This document shows, one piece after another, positions 6,885 to 11,960 of a stretch of DNA of 11,960 bases (position 1 is its first letter; every line of letters starts with the position of its first letter). Source of the stretch: Thermodesulfobacterium sp. (GTDB lineage Bacteria; Desulfobacterota; Thermodesulfobacteria; Thermodesulfobacteriales; Thermodesulfobacteriaceae). The translations under genes and the position numbers were made by a program. Where the stretch lies: assembly GCA_021163085.1 (NCBI GenBank), contig JAGGXL010000142.1, positions 1 through 11,960 on the forward strand, read 5' to 3'. The notes under the pieces are model-generated. The model was not told where the DNA came from, searched no databases, and was given only the letters and a program-made list of their open reading frames with translations.

Positions 6885-7333
6885 TTTTCAACCAGACTTT
6901 TTAACCTTTCTTCTAACCTTTTTATATGATCTCCCTGCCAATAAAGCTTCTTGCACTGAGGACAATAATTAAATTCATTATAAAATTGATATACCTTCGG
7001 AGGAATTAAATCCTTAAAGGTTTCCTTTTTAACTGGAACCAACTCTTTTCCACAAATACTGCATATATTAAGTTTAAGCTCAGTATTCAGATTTAATTTG
7101 TTTATGAGCATCTTAAGCTGTGCTTTCAGACTATCTCTTGGCAAAAGTAAGTATTTAACTCCTACTTTTTCAAGAAATTCTGCAGTGATAGGACTCGTAA
7201 TAAGAAATATTTTGTTCTTATGTTTAAATATTTCTTTTCTTGTTATCTTATCCTCACAGACAGTAGTTTTATATCCCAAAAATCTTAACCATTTGTTTAA
7301 ACCTTTGAGAGAAGCTTCAAGAAAAAATTCCAT
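6881..7333 (-). CDS. Mut7-C RNase-domain / zinc-ribbon protein (PIN-like N-terminus, possibly altered active site)
   Basis: The layout matches the bacterial Mut7-C (former DUF82) family of about 150 residues: an N-terminal PIN-like half with SLKGLNKWLRFLGYKT (8-23), then a zinc ribbon with Cys91/Cys94 (CSICGKEL) and Cys124/Cys127 (CPQCKKLYW), ending in the WxGDH-like segment (132-136). The family is predicted to be an RNase; its cellular role in bacteria is not established. Oddities: the family-typical opening Asp of FLVDAMLG is Glu6 here (FFLEASLKG), and the usual LLTRDR strand reads FLITSPIT (43-50), lacking the acidic residue. The catalytic centre may therefore be weakened or lost while the zinc ribbon is intact. 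It sits 15 bases after aspS with no clear Shine-Dalgarno, and overlaps udg by four bases. The start is set by the family-typical N-terminus. Confidence 0.8.
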   Translation of the reverse strand: MEFFLEASLKGLNKWLRFLGYKTTVCEDKITRKEIFKHKNKIFLITSPITAEFLEKVGVKYLLLPRDSLKAQLKMLINKLNLNTELKLNICSICGKELVPVKKETFKDLIPPKVYQFYNEFNYCPQCKKLYWQGDHIKRLEERLKSLVEK

Positions 7334-7348
7334 TATAAATTTTAAAAT

Positions 7349-9148
7349 TTAATTTTCCCTTTTCTTTTCCCAACCTGGCAAAAGGTGCAATTCTAGAATT
7401 TGCTCAATTTTAACTTCAGCAGGAGCACCTGTAAGCAAACACTGAGCTCTCTGAGTTTTTGGAAAAGGAATCACCTCTCTTATACTTTTTTTACCAAGCA
7501 TCAGCATAATTAGACGATCAAGCCCAAAAGCTATCCCTCCATGTGGTGGAGCACCGTATTCTAAAGCTGTAAGCAAAAATCCAAACCTTTCTTCTGCTTC
7601 TTCAGGAGAAATTTTTAACAATTCAAAAACTTTTTTCTGAATTTCTTTTTTGTGAATACGAATACTTCCTCCACCTACTTCTACTCCATTCAATACAATA
7701 TCATAGGCTCTTGATTTTACTTTTAAAGGATCAGTTTCAAGAAGAGGAATATCTTCCTCCTTTGGATGAGTAAAAGGGTGGTGAACTGATACCAAACGGT
7801 TTTCTTCTTCATCCCATTCAAACAAAGGAAAATCAACTATCCAAACAAAGCTAAATTTTTTCTCAGGAATAAGATTCAGCTTTTTAGCTAAATGAATTCT
7901 CAACTCTGCCAGCACTAAGTTAGCAATTTCTTCCTTATCTGCAACGAAGAAGAATGTTGCAAAGTCTTCCAAAGGATTAAAAATTTCTTCCAGTTTTTCT
8001 AAAACCGATTTCTCAAAAAACTTTACAATGGGAGAAGACCATTTTTCTTCATAGGATTTTGCATTTTTATTATATTTTATCCAGGCAAGGCCTTTTGCCC
8101 CCAGTTCCTGAGCAAATCCAGTTAGTTCATCAAGTTCTTTTCTGGAAAAATTAGCAGAAGCTTTGAGACCTTTTATAATACCACCAGAATCTAAAGCACC
8201 TCTAAAAACTTTAAAAGATGTATCTTTAAACAATTCTGAAAGTTCCTTTAATTTCATATCAAATCTAATATCTGGCCTATCTGTTCCATAATTTCTTAAT
8301 GCATCCTCGTAAGAAATCCTGGGAAATGGTGTATCCAAGGTTATATTTAAAACTTTTTCGAAAAGATAACTCAAAAGTTCCTCAACCAGACTCATCACAT
8401 CATTTTCATCTACAAAAGACATTTCCATATCAAGTTGGGTAAATTCTGGTTGACGATCAGCTCTTAAATCTTCATCTCTAAAACACCTTACTATCTGATA
8501 ATATTTATCCACTCCAGCAACCATTAAAATCTGTTTAAATAGTTGTGGAGATTGAGGTAATGCATAAAATTTTCCTGGATAAAGTCTACTGGGAACTAAA
8601 TAATCTCTTGCTCCTTCAGGAGTGCTTTTAGTTAAAAACGGCGTTTCGATTTCCAAAAAACCTTTATTGTTTAAAAACTCTCTTATAGTTTGGTTTACCT
8701 GATGTCTAAAAATGAACAGCTTTAAACCGTCTAAGGCTCTCATTTCTAAATAACGATATTTCAAACGCACAGCTTCTGAAACCTCAGAAAGATCCTCATC
8801 CATAGGGAAGGGAGGAGTTTTGGAAGTATTTAAAATTTCCACATCATTTGCAACAAGTTCAATTTCTCCTGTGGGAATTTTGGGATTTTCCATTCCAGGG
8901 GGTCTTTTTCTTATTAAACCTTTTATACTGATTACATATTCTATTCTTATGGAATCTGCCAGTTCGTGTATTTCCTGGTCAAGACCTTCTTCAAAAACTA
9001 CTTGCAAAAGCCCAGTTCTATCTCTTAAATCTAAAAATATAACTCCCCCGTGATCCCTTCTTCTTAAAACCCATCCAGAAACTACAACTTCCTTACCTAT
9101 AAATTCCTTATTAAGTTTTTCTATATAGTGAGTTCTTTTTAACCTCAT
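7349..9148 (-). CDS. aspS: Aspartyl-tRNA synthetase, bacterial type, possibly non-discriminating
   Basis: Charges tRNA-Asp with aspartate using ATP. The 599-residue protein has the bacterial layout: N-terminal OB-fold anticodon-binding domain (to about 110, with GWVLRRRDHGGVIFLDLRD at 25-43), class II catalytic core with FLEIETPFLTKSTPEGARDY (164-183), LPQSPQLFKQ (197-206) and motif 2 FRDEDLRADRQPEFTQ (223-238), an inserted GAD domain (about 300-410), VGGGSIRIH (491-499), and motif 3 GIAFGLDRLIMLM (538-550). His33 aligns with the histidine (His31 in Pseudomonas aeruginosa) associated with enzymes that also charge tRNA-Asn, whereas E. coli has Leu. If so, this organism would use GatCAB amidation to make Asn-tRNA (inference). 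It follows tatD by 19 bases with a strong AGGAGGG ribosome site. Confidence 0.97.
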   Translation of the reverse strand: MRLKRTHYIEKLNKEFIGKEVVVSGWVLRRRDHGGVIFLDLRDRTGLLQVVFEEGLDQEIHELADSIRIEYVISIKGLIRKRPPGMENPKIPTGEIELVANDVEILNTSKTPPFPMDEDLSEVSEAVRLKYRYLEMRALDGLKLFIFRHQVNQTIREFLNNKGFLEIETPFLTKSTPEGARDYLVPSRLYPGKFYALPQSPQLFKQILMVAGVDKYYQIVRCFRDEDLRADRQPEFTQLDMEMSFVDENDVMSLVEELLSYLFEKVLNITLDTPFPRISYEDALRNYGTDRPDIRFDMKLKELSELFKDTSFKVFRGALDSGGIIKGLKASANFSRKELDELTGFAQELGAKGLAWIKYNKNAKSYEEKWSSPIVKFFEKSVLEKLEEIFNPLEDFATFFFVADKEEIANLVLAELRIHLAKKLNLIPEKKFSFVWIVDFPLFEWDEEENRLVSVHHPFTHPKEEDIPLLETDPLKVKSRAYDIVLNGVEVGGGSIRIHKKEIQKKVFELLKISPEEAEERFGFLLTALEYGAPPHGGIAFGLDRLIMLMLGKKSIREVIPFPKTQRAQCLLTGAPAEVKIEQILELHLLPGWEKKREN

Positions 9149-9159
9149 TTAACACAAAA

Positions 9160-9166
9160 CCCTCCT
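9160..9166 (-). promoter_or_regulatory. Strong Shine-Dalgarno of aspS
   Basis: AGGAGGG on the minus strand lies directly after the tatD stop and 11 bases before the aspS ATG at 9148-9146. It is the longest anti-16S match at any gene start in the window; spacing is slightly long. It fixes the aspS start and suggests high independent translation within the operon. Confidence 0.75.
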
Positions 9167-9167
9167 T

Positions 9168-9941
9168 TTATATTTTTAGATTGAAATATTTAACTGCATT
9201 TTTCGTGGTCTTTTCAGCAACAATTTCCAAATCAATATTCTTTATTTCTGCCACCTTTTGAGCTGTATATATCAAAAAAGCTGGCTCATTTCTTTTTCCT
9301 CTTACAGGATGCGGAGCTAAAAAAGGACAGTCAGTTTCTAACACCAACCTGTCTATGGGAATAAATTTAACAGCATTTCTTAAATTTTCAGCCTTCTGAA
9401 AGGTTACAACCCCCGGGATAGAAATCAATCCTCCTAAATCAAGAATTCTGGAAGCAATAAACTTATCTGAAGTATAACAGTGGAAAAGGAGTTTCAATTC
9501 TGTATAATTTTTTAAAATGTTTAACGCTTCATTCCAAAATAAATGCTCTCCTCTCAAATGAAGAATAACAGGCTTGCTATATTTTTTAGCTAATTCTAAC
9601 TGTATGATAAAATGTTCTATCTGGACCTCCTTAGGTGAATATTCCTTTACCCAGTCAAGTCCAATTTCTCCTACAGCACACACCTTGCTTATATTCTCTT
9701 CTAAAAATTTATAATCTTCTTCTCTAATTTTTTTGGTTTCGTGAGGATGAAATCCGATCGCAGGTTTAATAAAATCAGGATATGACTCTGCAAGTTTCAG
9801 AGCTTTTTTGTTAGTATTTATATTTATTCCAACAACTACAACTTGACAAACATGGTTTTCTTTTGCTCTTTTTATTACATCTTCTAAATCTTTCTTAAAT
9901 TCTGGAAAATTTAAATGTGCATGAGTATCAATAAGCCTCAT
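9168..9941 (-). CDS. tatD: TatD-family metal-dependent deoxyribonuclease
   Basis: Amidohydrolase-fold TIM barrel hydrolase; family members are 3'-5' exonucleases/DNases involved in DNA repair or turnover and need divalent metal. All metal ligands are visible in 257 residues: His7 and His9 in IDTHAHL, Glu92 in VGEIGLDW, His128 in VILHLR, His154 in LLFHCYTS, and Asp204 in ETDCPFL. GFHPHE (63-68) and HPVRGKRNEP (211-220) are also family-typical. The frame is open for 27 more codons upstream (to 10022), but I start at ATG 9941-9939 because it gives MRLIDTHAHL, has GGAG (9954-9951) nine bases before it, overlaps the upstream permease stop as ATGA, and yields the normal family length. The upstream extension would lie inside the permease gene. 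YcfH/YabD-type annotation is equally apt. Confidence 0.94.
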   Translation of the reverse strand: MRLIDTHAHLNFPEFKKDLEDVIKRAKENHVCQVVVVGININTNKKALKLAESYPDFIKPAIGFHPHETKKIREEDYKFLEENISKVCAVGEIGLDWVKEYSPKEVQIEHFIIQLELAKKYSKPVILHLRGEHLFWNEALNILKNYTELKLLFHCYTSDKFIASRILDLGGLISIPGVVTFQKAENLRNAVKFIPIDRLVLETDCPFLAPHPVRGKRNEPAFLIYTAQKVAEIKNIDLEIVAEKTTKNAVKYFNLKI

Positions 9942-10747
9942 TTTAAAAAACTCCACACAAAGGAAATTAAAATATACAAGCTCATAAATATAACCACAGC
10001 TCCAGAAAATGGAACATCCCACAAAACAGAAATTAAAATCCCTCCAATGATTCCTAAAACATTTAATAAAGTAGTATATAATATTAAAAATCTAAAATTT
10101 TTTATAAATTTTAATACTAAACTTGTTGAAAATATAAATAAAACTGAAACTAAAAGTATACCCATTAACTTAACACCAATTATTATTTGTAAAGTAATTA
10201 AAATTAAGAAAAAGAAATTGGCAAATTTAAAGTCAATGCCTGGAAGCTCTTTGTCTGTAAGCTGAGCTATCCATAAAGGGTAATACTTGAAAAATAAAAA
10301 AAGGGTTAATATAAAAACTATAAGACTTTCATAAAATTCTTTAGAACTAATACCAATCAAGCTCCCAAAAAGATAAGAAAGGATTTTTGCATCATATTGA
10401 TAAGTCTTGGCAGCAATTATGAGAGCTAATCCCATAGCTAAATGAGCAACTATAGAGGTTGAGGTATCCTCGTAAAATTTCGTTTGTTTTTTAAAAACCC
10501 AGATTAAAGAGGCAAAAAGTAAAGTAAAAATACTTATAAAAGGAAAAGAAAGAAAAGAGGGGAGTTTATCTGAAATTATAGAAGCTAAGATTACAGCTAA
10601 AAAGTATATATGAGTTAAGGCATGAGGGAAAAGGGCGTTTCTCTTTAAAATAAGAAATGGAGCAGTAAAAGAAATTGAGACTCCAAGAATTATCCCCGAC
10701 AAAATTCCCCATTTTATTAAACTTATAGAATTCCATATAAAATCCAT
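9938..10747 (-). CDS. znuB: ABC transporter permease, zinc/manganese (ZnuB/ABC-3) family
   Basis: Polytopic inner-membrane subunit of a metal importer. The 269 residues contain roughly seven to nine hydrophobic spans (about 10-32, 42-60, 65-85, 98-114, 140-157, 175-211, 220-241, 246-267). Family signs: the PHALTHIYFLAVILAS stretch (41-56) corresponds to the usual ALSHAxLPG segment, EDTSTSIVAHLAMGLALII (93-111) to the conserved DxxxGxxxxxxxALG region, and the ending has WDVPFSGAVVIF (243-254). In the first segment His42 stands where an acidic or small residue is common, beside the conserved His46. The gene starts five bases after the ATPase stop and overlaps tatD by four bases. No solute-binding protein gene is seen in the window, so the metal (Zn, Mn or Fe) and even the completeness of the importer are open; the symbol is by family only. 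Confidence 0.85.
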   Translation of the reverse strand: MDFIWNSISLIKWGILSGIILGVSISFTAPFLILKRNALFPHALTHIYFLAVILASIISDKLPSFLSFPFISIFTLLFASLIWVFKKQTKFYEDTSTSIVAHLAMGLALIIAAKTYQYDAKILSYLFGSLIGISSKEFYESLIVFILTLFLFFKYYPLWIAQLTDKELPGIDFKFANFFFLILITLQIIIGVKLMGILLVSVLFIFSTSLVLKFIKNFRFLILYTTLLNVLGIIGGILISVLWDVPFSGAVVIFMSLYILISFVWSFLK

Positions 10748-10752
10748 AATTT

Positions 10753-11484
10753 TTACCAGTGGGTATGCTCAATTTTATGGTATTCCGGAAAAAATTCCAT
10801 TTTTTTTGCAACTTCACAAAAGCTTTCATGATCCCCATGAAAATAAAGTTTCTGATTTATACAGGCAACTTTATTAACCCATTTAGTTAAAAGCCATGTT
10901 TCGTGAGTTACTAAAACTATGGTAAGCCCCTTTTTATGAATTTCTTCCAGAGTTTCGTAAAAGATCTCCTGACTAAAAAAATCTAATCCAACTGATGGTT
11001 CATCAAGTATTAAAAACTCTGGACCCAAAATAAGAGCTCTTACTATATATGCCCTTTGAAGCTGTCCATAAGAAAGTTCTCCTAATCTTTTATGAAGAAT
11101 ATTTTTTATACCGAATTTTTCCACAAGCTCATCTATTAGCGTTGAATTAAAGGTATTCTTATACCACTTAAATGGTAATAAAAGAAAATCTTTGACAGAA
11201 AGAGGAGTTAGATGATCCACCAGATCTCCCGCTCTTTGAGGAACATAACCAATTTTATACCAGTCTTTAAAATCTTTAATTGTCTTTTCCCATAAAAATA
11301 TCTCACCTTTTAGAGGTTTTAAAAAGCCGAGGATACACTTTACAAGGGTAGTTTTTCCTCCTCCATTAGGTCCAATTAAAGCTAAAAAGTCTCCTTTTTC
11401 TACCTTTAGATTAATATTTTCAAGAATTAAATGCTTTTCGTAAGAAAATGACAAATTTCTGATTTCAATAATTGTTTGACTCAT
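10753..11484 (-). CDS. znuC: ABC transporter ATP-binding protein, zinc/manganese (ZnuC) family
   Basis: Cytosolic ATPase that powers the adjacent permease. Motifs in 243 residues: Walker A GPNGGGKTT (38-46), Q-loop VPQ with Gln83, signature LSYGQLQRAYIVRAL (137-151), Walker B FLILDEP (157-163), D-loop SVGLD (164-168), and H-loop VTHE with His194. The C-terminus ends YHKIEHTHW, with His236, His240 and His242. Histidine-bearing tails are known in ZnuC-type ATPases and could bind or sense the metal, supporting a zinc-type substrate (inference). The start overlaps the end of mazG by 20 bases; I keep ATG 11484-11482 because it gives the usual short lead before IIEIRNLSFSY, and an AAGAG site (11494-11490) lies five bases upstream. 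Confidence 0.92.
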   Translation of the reverse strand: MSQTIIEIRNLSFSYEKHLILENINLKVEKGDFLALIGPNGGGKTTLVKCILGFLKPLKGEIFLWEKTIKDFKDWYKIGYVPQRAGDLVDHLTPLSVKDFLLLPFKWYKNTFNSTLIDELVEKFGIKNILHKRLGELSYGQLQRAYIVRALILGPEFLILDEPSVGLDFFSQEIFYETLEEIHKKGLTIVLVTHETWLLTKWVNKVACINQKLYFHGDHESFCEVAKKMEFFPEYHKIEHTHW

Positions 11485-11960
11485 AAAGGCTCTTTATTTC
11501 TTCCCATATTTGGTCAAGCTCTTTAATGCTGAGATCTTTCCAAGATAAACCTCTATTTTCTACTTCTTTTTCAAGGAGTTTAAAACGATTTTCAAACTTG
11601 GCTAAAGCAATTTTCAAAGCCTCTTCAGGATTAATATTAAGCTTTCTTGAAAAATTTGTTATACTAAACAGAAGGTCTCCTATTTCTTCTTTCAGTTTTT
11701 CTTTTGAAGAGTTTTTTAAAGTATTTTCAATTTCTTCTATCTCTTCCTTTATTTTGTCAAGCACATCTTCTCCTCTCTCCCAGTCAAACCCCACTCTACC
11801 AGCTCTTTCTCCCAACCTGAACGCTCTTTGCAGGGCTGGCAAGCTTTTAGGAAGATTGCCAAGAACCGAAGATTCTTTTCCTTCTTTCTTCTTAATTTTT
11901 TGCCATTGGTATATTACCTCTTCAGCACTTTTAGCAACTTCTTTTCCAAATACATGTGGG
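11465..11960 (-). CDS. mazG: MazG nucleoside triphosphate pyrophosphohydrolase, C-terminal part (5' end outside window)
   Basis: Hydrolyses (d)NTPs to the monophosphate and pyrophosphate, helping clear non-canonical nucleotides. The frame runs uninterrupted off the right edge: 164 residues are visible, beginning PHVFGKEVAKSAEEV (the family HPHVF segment), so the TTG at 11842 is not the true start. The C-terminal MazG domain follows: LPALQRAFRLGERAGRVGFD (visible residues 40-59), then the metal-binding EEIEE (72-76) and EEIGD (91-95), matching the EExxE...ExxD pattern. Full MazG proteins are about 260 residues, so roughly the N-terminal third is missing here. The stop overlaps the start of the ABC ATPase by 20 bases. 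This is the furthest upstream gene visible in the operon, and its promoter is not in the window. Confidence 0.92.
   Translation of the reverse strand, partial: PHVFGKEVAKSAEEVIYQWQKIKKKEGKESSVLGNLPKSLPALQRAFRLGERAGRVGFDWERGEDVLDKIKEEIEEIENTLKNSSKEKLKEEIGDLLFSITNFSRKLNINPEEALKIALAKFENRFKLLEKEVENRGLSWKDLSIKELDQIWEEIKSLYESNNY

Noticed and set aside
7337..7350. Perfect 14-bp palindrome AAATTTTAAAATTT between aspS and the Mut7-C gene
   Set aside because: Pure A/T, with no spacer loop to form a useful hairpin and no T-tract; similar AT palindromes occur in the divergent spacer, so chance is likely.
9942..10022. A 27-codon N-terminal extension of tatD, rich in hydrophobic residues
   Set aside because: It lies within the permease coding sequence, and the internal ATG at 9941 has a good GGAG site, an ATGA overlap and the family-typical MRLIDTHAHL start.
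9915..10265. Open frame of 116 codons on the plus strand, Lys/Ile/Asn-rich
   Set aside because: Antisense to the hydrophobic permease; such frames arise automatically from AT-rich membrane-protein genes.
10566..10838. Open frame of 90 codons on the minus strand
   Set aside because: It is a frame-shifted shadow across the ATPase/permease junction; composition is not protein-like and both real genes are well supported.
11465..11842. A complete 125-residue protein starting at TTG 11842
   Set aside because: The frame stays open to the window edge and reads the conserved PHVF part of MazG upstream, so this is a truncated view of a longer gene.
1..11960. tRNA, rRNA, CRISPR arrays, insertion sequences, attachment sites or replication origin
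   Set aside because: No cloverleaf, repeat-spacer pattern, transposase or integrase motif, or DnaA-box cluster was seen; coding density leaves almost no room for them.

Overview
The window is AT-rich (clearly below 40% GC by eye) and almost entirely coding. Its proteins are rich in Lys, Glu and Ile, and it carries a family 4 (Fe-S) uracil-DNA glycosylase. Together these suggest a thermophilic, low-GC bacterium. A member of the Thermodesulfobacteriota (Thermodesulfobacterium/Caldimicrobium-like) would fit, but that placement is inference from gene style and not from a marker gene. The aspartyl-tRNA synthetase is of the bacterial type with an inserted GAD domain, so the host is not an archaeon.

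There are three blocks. (1) Minus strand, 3252 to the left edge: a FabF-like beta-ketoacyl synthase, an AMP-forming acyl-CoA synthetase overlapping it by one base, and then what looks like a broken gene for a small secreted protein (about 337 to the left edge). (2) Plus strand, 3357-6335: an acyl-CoA dehydrogenase followed by electron transfer flavoprotein beta and alpha subunits, closely spaced and each ETF gene with a good Shine-Dalgarno sequence. Blocks 1 and 2 diverge from a 104-bp AT-only-looking spacer that contains a perfect 10-bp inverted repeat. They form a natural fatty/acyl-CoA metabolism locus: activation of a carboxylic acid to its CoA thioester, flavin-dependent alpha,beta-dehydrogenation, and electron transfer through ETF. 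The condensing enzyme is the unexpected partner. (3) Minus strand, right edge to 6324: a seven-gene run, mazG (partial) - znuC-like ATPase - znuB-like permease - tatD - aspS - Mut7-C domain protein - udg, with junctions of -20, +5, -4, +19, +15 and -4 bases. It reads as one transcription unit whose promoter lies outside the window. Its theme is nucleotide-pool and nucleic-acid quality control (MazG, TatD, UDG, a nuclease-like Mut7-C protein) with a metal ABC transporter and an essential tRNA synthetase embedded in it.

Blocks 2 and 3 converge at 6324-6352. There the two final genes overlap by 12 bases, and those same 12 bases are the left arm of a perfect 12-bp inverted repeat that may act as a shared terminator.

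No tRNA, rRNA, CRISPR array, insertion sequence or integrase was seen. No clearly unprecedented system is evident. The points most worth a second look are the decayed secreted-protein gene, the condensing-enzyme/ligase pair facing the dehydrogenase/ETF operon, the Mut7-C protein with altered acidic residues, and the overlap/hairpin at the convergent junction. There is no gene-free stretch longer than 300 bases.
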